From: Deinococcus metallilatus
GTDB lineage: Bacteria > Deinococcota > Deinococci > Deinococcales > Deinococcaceae
Reading direction: 5' to 3'
Assembly (NCBI RefSeq): GCF_004758605.1
Contig: NZ_CP038510.1
Coordinates: forward strand, 232,501-296,500
Length of the DNA: 64,000 nt
Shown: in pieces, positions 52,238-61,132 of the stretch
How the letters are laid out: every line of letters begins with the position of its first letter
Position numbering within the stretch: position 1 is the stretch's first letter
The notes under the pieces: generated by a model
Seen by the model: the letters and a program-made list of their open reading frames with translations, nothing else
The model's database searches: none
What the model was told of the DNA's origin: nothing
Program-made: the position numbers and the translations under genes

Positions 52238-52526
52238 AGATGGCCTGGTAGCGCATACCCCGCGCGTCCGGCCCCAGCGGGACCAGGAACACGTCGAGGG
52301 CACCCAGCTCAGCCTGCTCCATGTGATAGGTGCCCTGGGCGGCCCAGGGCTGGGCAGGGCCGTGGAACAGCAGGGAAAAGGGAACGCTGACGCCTTCCCC
52401 GCGGGGCTCCCCGAGGGCCTGCGCTTCGGACAGCCGGAGGGACTGCACCTGGTCCGGCGCGAGGTGCAGCAGAAAGGTCTGGCCGACAAGCGGTTCGAGG
52501 GCGGTAAACGTCCAGGTCGGGAGCAT
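52230..52526 (-). CDS. Small DUF6916-like protein
   Basis: 98 residues: LPTWTFTALEPLVGQTFLLH, LRLSEAQALGEPRGEGVSVP, FSLLFHGPAQPWAAQGTYHM and FLVPLGPDARGMRYQAIFN. From memory this matches the short family DUF6916, often seen beside collar-domain triplets; the family name needs a profile search. It is convergent with the acetyltransferase (8-nt tail overlap). ATG 52526 with GGGGGA just upstream is chosen; a GTG at 52556 is the alternative. No signal peptide. Confidence 0.82.
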   Translation of the reverse strand: MLPTWTFTALEPLVGQTFLLHLAPDQVQSLRLSEAQALGEPRGEGVSVPFSLLFHGPAQPWAAQGTYHMEQAELGALDVFLVPLGPDARGMRYQAIFN

Positions 52527-52770
52527 TCCCCCAGCATAAAAGGAACCGGGCGGCACGACGGGCGGGTGTGGGCTGGGGGCCGATCCGGCGAGGACGTAAC
52601 CTTTTCCGTCTGCACAAGCCGGAAGCGTGGCAGGGGGCCACGATACCGACGGGCGAAACCTAAGGCCAGGGCCTCGGCCACAGAGTGCGGGACGAATCGG
52701 CAGGTACTATGCGGAAGCATCGGCACAGCATGACGTTCCAGGACGTGGGCACCTGCGGCAGGAGGGTAGC

Positions 52771-53262
52771 ATGACGGCTGAAGAACACGCCCGCAAGGTG
52801 GGTCCAGAGGACGGCCGCGTCCTCGTGAATCCCATCGGGGGACGGATGGTCCTCAAGGTCCCCGACGCGATGACGGCTGGTGCCTACTCCGTTCATGACA
52901 ACATCCTCCCGCCCCACTCGCCCGGGCCGAGGCCGCACCTGCACCGCGACCACGAGGAAACCTTTTACGTGCTCGCGGGCGAATTGACCGTTCGGGTGGG
53001 AGACGAGACGCTTCGGGCGGGGGCCGGAACATTCGTGGTGATTCCGCGCGGGGTGGTGCATCAACCGTCGAACCAGACCGCGAACGAGACGCACGTGCTG
53101 CTGATTTTTTCACCTGGCGGGATGGACCGGTTCTTCGTGGAGGCCGCTGAAGGCCACCACCCCTTGCAGGCCAGGCCAGACGATGCCGGGCAACAGGTGC
53201 GGCTGCGGGTGTTCACGGAACGTTACGGCTACGAGTTCGTGGATTTTCCGGGGGACGGGTGA
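52771..53262 (+). CDS. Cupin-domain protein
   Basis: 163 residues. The cupin motif is HLHRDHEETFYVLAGELTVR (His, His, Glu) with the second part FVVIPRGVVHQPSNQT (His). The type resembles quercetin-dioxygenase-like single cupins; substrate unknown. ATG 52771 follows GGAGGG. The 244 bp upstream (52527-52770) hold no gene I can support. Confidence 0.9.
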   Translation: MTAEEHARKVGPEDGRVLVNPIGGRMVLKVPDAMTAGAYSVHDNILPPHSPGPRPHLHRDHEETFYVLAGELTVRVGDETLRAGAGTFVVIPRGVVHQPSNQTANETHVLLIFSPGGMDRFFVEAAEGHHPLQARPDDAGQQVRLRVFTERYGYEFVDFPGDG

Positions 53263-53568
53263 CCCCGTATGGTCGTGTGCGGTGACCCCCCACATGCCTT
53301 AGGAAGCGAGAAGGCAGCCAAAGCTGACTGGCGCCGCCATTTCCTCAGCTCCGCACCGGCTGGAGCATCGCTGCTTTCTGCATACCGCAGGGTGGTCTGG
53401 AAATGAGCACGTGAGGTCAGGTAGGTCAGGAGGTCCGATAGACAGCCTCGATCTACCCGGCCTCTTGCAGTTGGCTGAGCAGGTACGCGCCTGGTCGCTG
53501 GAGCGGTAGCTCACGCATAGCCATCAGTGTGCACGTCATCGCCGCTTGGAGTTGCATATAGAGCTTTT

Positions 53569-53593
53569 GTCAAAAAGAGCCCTGCTTTTTGAC
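53569..53593. repeat. 9-bp perfect inverted repeat
   Basis: GTCAAAAAG (53569-53577) and CTTTTTGAC (53585-53593) around a 7-nt loop. The T-run on either strand after the stem could make it a weak bidirectional terminator. Confidence 0.6.
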
Positions 53594-53670
53594 CGCGCGG
53601 ACTTGCAGAGCAGAGCGAGCGAAATAAAGAGAGCGTTTGGGACTTGCAAAGCTGCGAAGCAGCGAATGGA

Positions 53671-53699
53671 GGTGTTGGAGGAAAGGCACCTCCAACACC
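53671..53699. repeat. 11-bp perfect inverted repeat
   Basis: GGTGTTGGAGG (53671-53681) and CCTCCAACACC (53689-53699) around AAAGGCA. An outer GCAGCGA / TCGCTGC pair extends it after a bulge. No T-run follows. Confidence 0.65.
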
Positions 53700-53806
53700 G
53701 TTCTCGCTGCGGGCGTCAAGAGGCAAGGGGTGTCCCATGCCCCCCGGACCCTGCTCCCATGCGCTTGGGACATCGCCCGGCCTACCGTTGCGGCGAGGAG
53801 GTCTTT

Positions 53807-54403
53807 ATGACCAACAGTATGCAGACCGCCCTGTTGCTGCTCGCGAGCCTCGGAGGGGGTGCGGGGAGCCAGGCCCAGCCCCCCCAGGCCTTGCCCGCCG
53901 GGGAGTACGCCTGGACCATCGAGATGCGCTGTGAGACTGAGGCGCTGTGTGTTGCTGCGTTCGGCCAGCCGGTCCTCCCCCCGTGGTGGGAGAGCTTCAG
54001 CTTCTTCGGGCACATCCACAGCGACGGGCGCACCATGACCTACATCGGCTCCAACATCTTCCGTGGCCGTCCTGGCGCCGGGCCAGAAGATGCTTGCGAC
54101 GAGCCGCACGTCAAGCCCTTCTCGGGGATGTGCATTTACGGCGAGAAAGCCGAGGCCTTCCTCCGCACCTCCGGATTCCCGGACGGCGTGTTGAAGGGCA
54201 AGCCGACCATCTGGGCGAGAAACTCCCTGCTGTACGCTCCGCGCGCAAACAGCCAGAACCACGTCATCCCTTGCCCGTGCGGGCCGGAGGGGACGGAGAC
54301 GCCCACGCTCGCCACACCGGGAACTCTGACGACCCAGGACTTCTTCGGCGGGCGGACACCGAGGGGTGTCACAATGCTGGTGCAACTGGTCAAGCTTCCG
54401 TAA
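53807..54403 (+). CDS. Secreted cysteine-containing protein, unknown
   Basis: 198 residues with a signal peptide (TALLLLASLGGGAGSQA, cleavage near QAQ). The mature part has six cysteines (MRCETEALCVAA, DACDEPH, GMCIYG, PCPCG), probably disulfides, and ends in RGVTMLVQLVKLP. It may be lipid-free and periplasmic. I do not recognise the family. ATG 53807 follows GAGGAGG; upstream sequence in the same frame is non-coding. Confidence 0.8.
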   Translation: MTNSMQTALLLLASLGGGAGSQAQPPQALPAGEYAWTIEMRCETEALCVAAFGQPVLPPWWESFSFFGHIHSDGRTMTYIGSNIFRGRPGAGPEDACDEPHVKPFSGMCIYGEKAEAFLRTSGFPDGVLKGKPTIWARNSLLYAPRANSQNHVIPCPCGPEGTETPTLATPGTLTTQDFFGGRTPRGVTMLVQLVKLP

Positions 54404-54430
54404 GCCGCTCGCACAGCCGCCGAGGACGTC

Positions 54431-56722
54431 ATGGGCATGCCTGAGCAGTCCGGTCACCGACCCGTCTTTTCGCGCCTGGGCCGCTCCGCCTGGGTCACGC
54501 TGGGGCTGGTCCTGCTGCTGCTGCTCGTGTCCGCCGGGCAGAAGGCCTACCGCCTGTCCCTGCCCACCGACGGGTGGCGAACGGCCGCGGCGCCGGATGA
54601 GACGCCGGTCTTTCAGGAGAACCTGCTGGGCCTGCCCTCCCCGCTGCGGGAGGGGGACCACCTGCTGGCGGTGCAGGGCGTGCCCATGACCGAACTGATG
54701 GGCCATGCCGTCCGCTTCGAACCGTCCCCCCTGAACTACACGGCGGGACAGACGGTCGAGTACATGGTGGAGCGGGCGGGGGAGACGCTGACCCTGGAGG
54801 TCCCGCTGGGCTACTGGTCGGCCGGGGGGGTGGCGAAAGCCGCCTGGTACACCTTCATCGACCCGCCCGTGGGAGGCGTGTACGTCTGGCTGGGGTTCGT
54901 CCTGGCCGCCTACGTGTTCTGGCGGCGACCCACGTACCGCAGCGCGCAACTGTTCCTGCTGCTGCAAGCCGTTCCGGTCGCCGCCGCCATCAGCACCACC
55001 GGGTCACTGCTGAGTGTGGCGGACACGCTCGTCCCCGCCGCGTTCTACCTGGCGCGGCTTCTGGGTTCGATGGTGTTCTGGCTGGTCGTCCCCCCGCTGG
55101 GGCTGCACTTCATCCTGAGCTTTCCCACCCCCAGCCGGGTCCTGCGAACCGGGTGGACGTACCTCCTGATGTACGGCGTTCCCTGGGTCGTGCTGGCGGT
55201 CATCTGGGTCACCGGGAATGCCCCCCTGGTGTTCCACCTGATGTCCGCGTACAACCTGCTCAGTCTCGCCGTGGTGGTCTACCTGCTGGTGACGGTGCGG
55301 GAGGGGCCGCGCCGGGCACAGGTGCGCTGGTTCGGCTTCGGGTACGGCTTCTCCAGCCTGATCACCGTCCTGCACGGGGCGTGGCAGCTTCAGGCGCTTC
55401 CCGCCGTGCCGTGGCTCTCGCGGCTGCTGATCGAGGATTGCCTGTGCGACCTCGTGTACACCGTCTGCACGACCATTGCCTTGCTGTGGTACCGCCTGTT
55501 CGACATCGACGTGATCCTGAACCGCACGCTCGTGTACGGAGGGCTGACGGCGGGCGTCGTCGGGGTGTACGCCCTCGTCGTGCGCGGCCTGGGGTCGCTG
55601 CTGGGCCTGCCCGCGGATGGCACCCTGTCGCTGCTGGCGACCGGACTGATCGCGGTGCTGTTCGACCCCCTGCGCCGGGGGCTGCAACGCGGCGTGAACC
55701 GCCTGCTGTACGGGGAGCGGGACGAGCCGTACCAGGTGCTGCGGACGCTCAGCGACCGTGTCGGGCGCGCTGCTCACCCTTCGGCGTTGCTGCCCGCCAT
55801 CACCCAGACCATCGCGGGAACGCTGAAGTTGCCGTACGTCGCCATCACCCTCGACTCGGGGGAGCAGGCCCGGGTAGTGGCCTGGGCGGGCACGCCCGCT
55901 GGGGAGGTGCTCACCTGGCCGCTCGTCCACCAGGGGGAGACGGTGGGGGAGTTGCGCCTCGCCCCCCGCGTGGGAGACGCCTTCAAACCCATGGAGCGGA
56001 AGCTCCTCGACACGGTGGCGCAGCAGACGAGTGTGGCCGTGTTCGTCGTGCGGCAGTACCTCGACTTGCAGCGGTCCCGCGAGGCGCTCGTCGCGGCCCG
56101 CGAGGAGGAGCGGCGGCGCATCCGGCGTGACCTGCATGACGGGCTGGGACCGGAACTGGCCACGCTGGCGGTGAAGCTCGACGCCGCCAGAAACCTGCTG
56201 GGGAGCGACGTCACGCGCGTGGACGACCTGCTGCTGGAACTCAAGGGCCAGACCCAGGACGTTCTGGCGGGCATCCGGCGTCTGGTGTATGCCCTGCGCC
56301 CGCCCGCGCTGGATGAGCTGGGCCTGGAGGGCGCGCTCCGTGAGCAGGCCCGGGGGTACGACGGCGCCCTTCGCGTCGGGCTGACCCTGACGGGCGACCT
56401 GACGCACCTGCCCGCCGCGACGGAAGTCGCGTGTTACCGAATCGTGCAGGAGGCCCTGGCGAACGTCGTTCGGCACGCGCACGCCTCCCACTGCGAACTG
56501 AGGGTCCACGTGGCGGATCAGGTGACGGTGGAGGTGCAGGATGACGGGCTGGGCTTCCCGGCGCACGCTCCGGGTGGAGTGGGGTTGCGGTCCATGCGCG
56601 AACGGGCGGAGGAACTCGGCGGCAGCCTGACGCTGGTATCGTCCGCAGGCGGCACACGTTTGCACGCGGTCCTGCCGGTACGGGCGGGAGGAGGGCTCAC
56701 ATGGAACGCATCCGCCTCCTGA
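54431..56722 (+). CDS. NarL-type sensor histidine kinase with PDZ-like external domain
   Basis: 763 residues. One membrane segment (about 20-40), an extracytoplasmic PDZ-like stretch (LPSPLREGDHLLAVQGVPMTEL), then seven or so membrane segments to about residue 370, containing RLFDIDVILNRTLVYGGLTA as in ComP-like kinases. A GAF-like domain follows, then the HisKA_3 box RRIRRDLHDGLGPELATLAV with the phospho-His, and an HATPase domain (CYRIVQEALANVVRHAHASH, DDGLGF). The stimulus is unknown. The end overlaps the response regulator start by 22 nt. Confidence 0.92.
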   Translation: MGMPEQSGHRPVFSRLGRSAWVTLGLVLLLLLVSAGQKAYRLSLPTDGWRTAAAPDETPVFQENLLGLPSPLREGDHLLAVQGVPMTELMGHAVRFEPSPLNYTAGQTVEYMVERAGETLTLEVPLGYWSAGGVAKAAWYTFIDPPVGGVYVWLGFVLAAYVFWRRPTYRSAQLFLLLQAVPVAAAISTTGSLLSVADTLVPAAFYLARLLGSMVFWLVVPPLGLHFILSFPTPSRVLRTGWTYLLMYGVPWVVLAVIWVTGNAPLVFHLMSAYNLLSLAVVVYLLVTVREGPRRAQVRWFGFGYGFSSLITVLHGAWQLQALPAVPWLSRLLIEDCLCDLVYTVCTTIALLWYRLFDIDVILNRTLVYGGLTAGVVGVYALVVRGLGSLLGLPADGTLSLLATGLIAVLFDPLRRGLQRGVNRLLYGERDEPYQVLRTLSDRVGRAAHPSALLPAITQTIAGTLKLPYVAITLDSGEQARVVAWAGTPAGEVLTWPLVHQGETVGELRLAPRVGDAFKPMERKLLDTVAQQTSVAVFVVRQYLDLQRSREALVAAREEERRRIRRDLHDGLGPELATLAVKLDAARNLLGSDVTRVDDLLLELKGQTQDVLAGIRRLVYALRPPALDELGLEGALREQARGYDGALRVGLTLTGDLTHLPAATEVACYRIVQEALANVVRHAHASHCELRVHVADQVTVEVQDDGLGFPAHAPGGVGLRSMRERAEELGGSLTLVSSAGGTRLHAVLPVRAGGGLTWNASAS

Positions 56723-57363
56723 TCGCGGATGACCACCGCCTCTTCCGTCAGGGGCTGAAGGTGTTGCTGGCCTCCCTGCCGACGGTGGAGGTCGTGGCCG
56801 AGGCCGCCACAGGGGAGGAGGTGCTGGAGAAGACCGGCGATACCATGCCGGACGTGATCCTGATGGACCTTCAGATGCCGGGCCTGAACGGCATCGAGGC
56901 GACCCGCGCCGCCTTGTCCCGTTGGCCGCATGTGGGCATTCTGGTGCTGACCATGTTCGACAACGACGAATCCGTGTTCATGGCGATGCGCGCGGGGGCG
57001 CGCGGGTACATCGTGAAGGGCGCGGATCAGACGGAATTGCTGCGCGCGGTGGAAGCGGTGGCGAGCGGGGAGGCGCTGTTCAGCCCCAGTATCGCGGCGC
57101 GGGTGCTGCGCTTTTTCCAGACGCCCCAGTCCGCCCTGCCGGTGAGCGCCTTCCCGGAACTGACGGGGCGCGAGCTGGACATCCTGAAGTTGATCGCGGG
57201 CGGGCTGAACAACGGGGAGATTGCGCAGCGGCTGGCCCTCAGTTCCAAAACGGTGCGCAATTACATCTCGAACATCTTCAGCAAATTGCAGGTGGCCGAC
57301 CGGGCGCAGGCCATCGTGAAGGCCAGGGAGGCGGGCCTGGGGGGTACGGACGGCGGGGGGTGA
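56701..57363 (+). CDS. NarL/FixJ-family response regulator
   Basis: 220 residues: receiver domain with acidic pocket IADDHRLF, phospho-acceptor Asp in VILMDLQMPG, Thr in LVLTMFDND and Lys in YIVKGADQ; C-terminal LuxR helix-turn-helix LTGRELDILKLIAGGLNNGE followed by IAQRLALSSKTVRNYISNIF. ATG 56701 lies inside the kinase gene, so the pair is co-translated. Targets are unknown; the secreted protein gene directly upstream of the kinase is one candidate. Confidence 0.94.
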   Translation: MERIRLLIADDHRLFRQGLKVLLASLPTVEVVAEAATGEEVLEKTGDTMPDVILMDLQMPGLNGIEATRAALSRWPHVGILVLTMFDNDESVFMAMRAGARGYIVKGADQTELLRAVEAVASGEALFSPSIAARVLRFFQTPQSALPVSAFPELTGRELDILKLIAGGLNNGEIAQRLALSSKTVRNYISNIFSKLQVADRAQAIVKAREAGLGGTDGGG

Positions 57364-57544
57364 AGACGTGCGTGATCCCCGGTGTGGGTCGGGAAGCCGG
57401 TGGATACGTGAACGCTGTGGGTCCCGTTCACTTGAGGATAGGACGGGATACGTGGGCCGCCGGATGCCAGTTGATGGTCCATCCGGGGAGGGGCTGATGG
57501 GTTCCCTCCTCGGTGGTGGCTACCGAAAGTGATGCGATGGTGGA

Positions 57545-57720
57545 GTGCCCGAGTGTCCTGCCTGTCACAGCGTCCACACTGTCAAGAAAGGCGAAAAACG
57601 GCACCCAGACCTCCCTGGGCAGAAGCCTTCAAGACTTGGAGCAAAGGAGTGCAGCAGGCCGCCTGAGGTTCTCCGGCTCCCGGCTTTCCTTAAAGCCAAC
57701 AACTTGCCACGACCCTCGGT
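57545..57720 (+). pseudogene. Possible insertion-sequence scrap with zinc-ribbon start
   Basis: Reads MPECPACHSVHTVKKGEKRH, the CxxC...VKKG pattern common at the N-terminus of transposases, then degenerates without the second CxxC. The whole gap 57364-57949 lacks an intact gene. The end, AACTTGCCAC at 57701-57710, recurs at 8745-8754 behind the IS1595 relic, a weak hint of related elements. Confidence 0.35.
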
Positions 57721-57949
57721 GAGGCACATCTGCTGGCGTATATGTAAACTCCAGTTCCACCAGTGCAGAGCGTCAACTTCCGCGCATGTGCTCCTTGAGC
57801 CGGTCATCGGCCCACTTACAACAGGTCGAGGAGCGTCGTCACTTCCTGCTTGGCGATGGCCGCCACCGCCCGACGCCGCCGCTCCTCTGGGTTCAGATTC
57901 ACCCGTGTCCTCGTGCTGAGCGCGTGCAGGTGGTTTCGAAGACCGGGTT

Positions 57950-59545
57950 TCATGGTGCGCCGCCCACCACACGCGTGAACGTCCCCTGCCCCGCCACGTC
58001 CAGGGATTCGATGTTCAGGCTGGAGGCCTTCTGATCCAGGCCGATCTGGAAGGTGAGACCGCTGATCGTCCTGGCCGATTCCCCGGTGGGCGCGAAGGTG
58101 AACACGTCACGGTCGTAGTGCGTGAGCGGATACTGGAGCTGCCTGGGTCCGATGACCAGGGTCAGCCCACCGCCACGCTCCACGATCTGCACGTTGCCGT
58201 AGAAGTCGCTGGTGTAGGTGCCCACGTAGCTGCTGGGCGGCAGGGCGGGCGCGACGGGCTGCGGGGGCTTGCTGTAGTCGCTGCTCGCCAGCACACCGGC
58301 GGACATGGCCTCGAACGCCTGCTGGTACAGAGCCGCCCAGTCACGCTGGGGCTTCCCATCCAGCGCGGTGTCCATGAAGGTCTGGGCCACGGCCTCCGAA
58401 GCGCCGACGGGCGCGGCGTTCGTCAGGACGACGATGCCCAGGTCCGCCGACGGCACCATCGTGACGGTGGTGGACGCCCCCAGCATGAAGGCCCCCGAGT
58501 GGCCGATCCGCACGCGACCCGCCGAGTCGTAGTCGATGTCCCAGCCCAGGCCGTAGAAGCCTGTTCGGTCGGTGGCGGGATTCCCCGGAGACGCCCGCCG
58601 CGCCTCGGGCACGTAGGTTTCGCGCAGGGCGTCCGTGGAAATGAGCTGCCGCCCATTGAATTTGCCGCCCGCCAACTGTAGCCGCAGCCACTGGGCCAGG
58701 TCACGGACGGTCGAACTCACGCCCCCGGCGGGAGACTGGGGATCGGGATCGCGCTGATACCTGGCGACATACTTCCCGCCCACCAGCACATGCAGCGAGG
58801 CGCGGTCCTTCGCGGCGAGGTAATCGGACAACCGCGAACTGGTGGAGGTCATCCCGAGGGGTTCGTACAGCTTCTGTGCGGACAGGTCCTCCCAGGACTG
58901 TCCGGCCGCCTTCGCCGCCGCCACCGCGCCCTCGGTGATGCCGTAATTGGAGTAGGCGTACTGGCCCCGGAAGCCCTTGGGGAGCGGCAGATAGCGCAGA
59001 CGGTACAGGATCTCGTCGCGGCCAAAGCCCAGGTCTTCCAGCAGGTCGGGGGCGACTTCGGGGAGGCCGCTGTGGTGCGAGAACAGGTCGCGCAGCGTCA
59101 CCTCGCGCGTGGCGGCCGGTTCGGAAAGCTCGAAGCCAGGGTCGTGCCACACCACCGGATCGTCCCAGCCCACCACCCCCTCGCCCACCAGCCGCGCCAC
59201 GACCGTCGAGGCCAGGGGTTTGGACATCGAGGCGAGCTGGAACACCGTGTCCGGGTCCACGGAACCCTCTTTGCCGACCTCGCGCACCCCGAAGCCCTTC
59301 AGGTACACCACCTGGTCCTTGTACACGACCGCGATGGCCATACCGGGGATATGGGTCCGTTCCAGGGTCTGCCGGGCCAGGGCGTCGAGCTGACCCAGGG
59401 CGGCATTGACCCGTGCATCGGGGGTGGCCTGGGTCAGCAGGGCGAGCTGACCGGCAGGAGTACCCGCTCGCGCGGCGGAACTGGTCTGAGCCAGAGTCAG
59501 CGGAGCCAGCAGGGCCAGCAGGGCGACAACGGGTTTCGTGTTCAT
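57950..59545 (-). CDS. Secreted beta-lactamase-fold serine hydrolase
   Basis: 531 residues with a signal peptide (VVALLALLAPLTLAQ). The class C beta-lactamase/esterase fold shows SxxK in LASMSKPLAS, YxN in YAYSNYG and a third-motif region HSGAFMLGAS. A C-terminal lipocalin-like extension (YVGTYTSDFYGNVQIVERGG) is common in EstB/penicillin-binding homologues. ATG 59545 follows GGAG; a TTG at 59551 is the alternative. It overlaps the stop of the upstream M23 gene (ATGA). Substrate (peptidoglycan stem peptides or an ester) is unknown. Confidence 0.92.
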   Translation of the reverse strand: MNTKPVVALLALLAPLTLAQTSSAARAGTPAGQLALLTQATPDARVNAALGQLDALARQTLERTHIPGMAIAVVYKDQVVYLKGFGVREVGKEGSVDPDTVFQLASMSKPLASTVVARLVGEGVVGWDDPVVWHDPGFELSEPAATREVTLRDLFSHHSGLPEVAPDLLEDLGFGRDEILYRLRYLPLPKGFRGQYAYSNYGITEGAVAAAKAAGQSWEDLSAQKLYEPLGMTSTSSRLSDYLAAKDRASLHVLVGGKYVARYQRDPDPQSPAGGVSSTVRDLAQWLRLQLAGGKFNGRQLISTDALRETYVPEARRASPGNPATDRTGFYGLGWDIDYDSAGRVRIGHSGAFMLGASTTVTMVPSADLGIVVLTNAAPVGASEAVAQTFMDTALDGKPQRDWAALYQQAFEAMSAGVLASSDYSKPPQPVAPALPPSSYVGTYTSDFYGNVQIVERGGGLTLVIGPRQLQYPLTHYDRDVFTFAPTGESARTISGLTFQIGLDQKASSLNIESLDVAGQGTFTRVVGGAP

Positions 59546-60765
59546 GGGCAACTCCTTGAGGGTGTCGGAACCGGGGGGAAGGTGAGCACATCGCGGCCAA
59601 GCGGCAGGCTCGCCCGTTGCGGCCCGGCCGTCTGCGGGTCAACCGGGACCGGCGTGCGCGGGTCGGACTGAAGCAGGACGTCCAGGGGCGGCGTCCGCCC
59701 ACTGATCTCGTAACAGTCGAAGACATACGGCAGGCCGTCGGCGGCCAGCGCCGAGGGACGGTCCATCACCTGAAAGTGCAGGTGGGGGCCGCTCGAGCTG
59801 CCCGAGTTGCCCACCTGGGCGATCATCTGTCCCCGCCGCACGGTCTGACCCGCGCGAACGCCCACACTGCCGGGCTTGAGGTGAGCGTAGAACGCGAAAC
59901 GCCCACCGCCCAGGTCGAGGATCACGTGGTTGCCATCGGCCTCCTCGATCCCCACCGGGCGTGGGTGATTGGGAACCTGATCGGGGTACCGGTCCACCGC
60001 CTCAAGCACGGTGGCATCGGCGACCGCCAGCACCGGCTGGGCATAGGTTGGATAGCTCACGTTGAGATAGGGGTCACCGACCACGATCCGCGAGGCTTCA
60101 CCAAGCCGGTTGAAGTCGATGGCGAAGCGCTGGCTGAGGTGCAGGCGCCCGTTGATGGGCTGGATGGCCCGGCGATGCGGACCGTCGCAACAACTCCCGA
60201 TGGCGGCCCAGCCGGAACCGAGCAGGGGCGGGCCGAGTACCGTCGGCGGCCTGAGGTCCACCCTGGCGGCTCCGCCTGTGTCGGTGATGGTGGTGGGCAC
60301 CGGCAGGCCGGGTGGCACGCTCACCGTGACCCGGTGCAGCACCTCACCGGGAAGCGCTTGCGGAGTGGGCAGAGGCACATCCAGCCACGCCGCCCCCACG
60401 CCAGAAGGTGGAAGCGTTGTCGTGGGCACACTGCCGGTCGCCAGGAGCGACATCGCCGCACTCAGGCGGTCGCCGCTGAACCTGGCAAGCGGGCGGCTGG
60501 GCGCGGTCCCCAGCACCTCGACCGAAGTCACCGTGACGGGCACCGGAAAGGCGTTGGTCAGCAGCAGCTCGTACACCAGGTGCACCTGGCCGTCCGTCCC
60601 CAGAAACCAGCGTGGCGGTGAGGGCACCGACTGGACCACCGGCGTGTAGCGCTCGCCCGCCCCGGCCAGGGTGCCTTGCGTGAGGGCCACAGACCCGAGC
60701 ACGGCCAGCACGCTGGCGGCCCACACACCCGTCCGGGCCGCGAGTCGGAAGAGAAGAGCCGTCAT
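59542..60765 (-). CDS. M23-family (LytM-fold) exported protein
   Basis: 407 residues with an N-terminal export/anchor segment (VWAASVLAVLGSVALTQGTL). A non-conserved middle part is followed by an M23 domain: RFAIDF, GNHVILDLGGGRFAFYAHLK, RGQMIAQVGNSGSSSGPHLH then FQV. The HxH ligand pair and the Asp ligand are present, but the first His of HxGxD is Arg here, so catalysis is uncertain or a different residue serves. ATG 60765 follows GGAGG. It is co-translated with the serine hydrolase, hinting at joint action on cell-wall material. Confidence 0.88.
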   Translation of the reverse strand: MTALLFRLAARTGVWAASVLAVLGSVALTQGTLAGAGERYTPVVQSVPSPPRWFLGTDGQVHLVYELLLTNAFPVPVTVTSVEVLGTAPSRPLARFSGDRLSAAMSLLATGSVPTTTLPPSGVGAAWLDVPLPTPQALPGEVLHRVTVSVPPGLPVPTTITDTGGAARVDLRPPTVLGPPLLGSGWAAIGSCCDGPHRRAIQPINGRLHLSQRFAIDFNRLGEASRIVVGDPYLNVSYPTYAQPVLAVADATVLEAVDRYPDQVPNHPRPVGIEEADGNHVILDLGGGRFAFYAHLKPGSVGVRAGQTVRRGQMIAQVGNSGSSSGPHLHFQVMDRPSALAADGLPYVFDCYEISGRTPPLDVLLQSDPRTPVPVDPQTAGPQRASLPLGRDVLTFPPVPTPSRSCP

Positions 60766-60838
60766 GATCCCTCCACGTGTCATGGGCAATTGGTCGGCGG
60801 GCTCACGGTGCTTCGCCGTAGGGCCGTCTGTCCCGCAC

Positions 60839-61132
60839 TCAGACCGACACGCTCACCTCGTAGTGCTCGGCGCTGGGCGGCGCACTGAGCACCGGCGCGA
60901 AGCGCGCGAGCTGCTCACGGAAGAAGCCGCTGGCCTCGTTCGCCCGCATCTGCGCCTCGCTCTCCCACAGGGTGATCATCAGGCCCTTGCCTGAATTCGC
61001 GTCGGTGAGAAGCCGCGCCCCACGAAAGCCCGCCTGTTCCCGCAGGACCGGGATCAGCGCGTCCTGGAAAATCTCGACGGTGCCCTCCGTCTTGCCTTGC
61101 CGAATCATGACCATCACTACCCTGGCGTACAT
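60839..61132 (-). CDS. ABM-fold (antibiotic biosynthesis monooxygenase) protein
   Basis: 97 residues: MYARVVMVMIRQGKTEGTVE, AGFRGARLLTDANSGKGLMI then TLWESEAQMRANEAS. The ABM fold includes small cofactor-free monooxygenases and isomerases. ATG 61132 follows AGGAGG. It lies 73 bp upstream of the M23 gene on the same strand. Function is unknown. Confidence 0.9.
   Translation of the reverse strand: MYARVVMVMIRQGKTEGTVEIFQDALIPVLREQAGFRGARLLTDANSGKGLMITLWESEAQMRANEASGFFREQLARFAPVLSAPPSAEHYEVSVSV

Larger units (their letters stand above)
53263..53806. other. Non-coding, AT-richer island with repeats
   Basis: No intact gene. The first half has a broken minus-strand frame (LQAAMTCTLMAMRELPLQRP, then stops) that may be a transposase scrap; I cannot name it. 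The second half holds two strong inverted repeats (53569-53593, 53671-53699) and a direct repeat, GGACTTGCA at about 53599 and 53640, each followed by AGC- and GCGAA-rich sequence. GAGGAGG before 53807 serves the next gene. Confidence 0.5.

Noticed and set aside
60839..61132. ABM-fold protein as the missing LsrG
   Set aside because: Same fold and similar length as LsrG, but no resemblance to LsrG motifs from memory and it lies 53 kb away with cell-wall genes.
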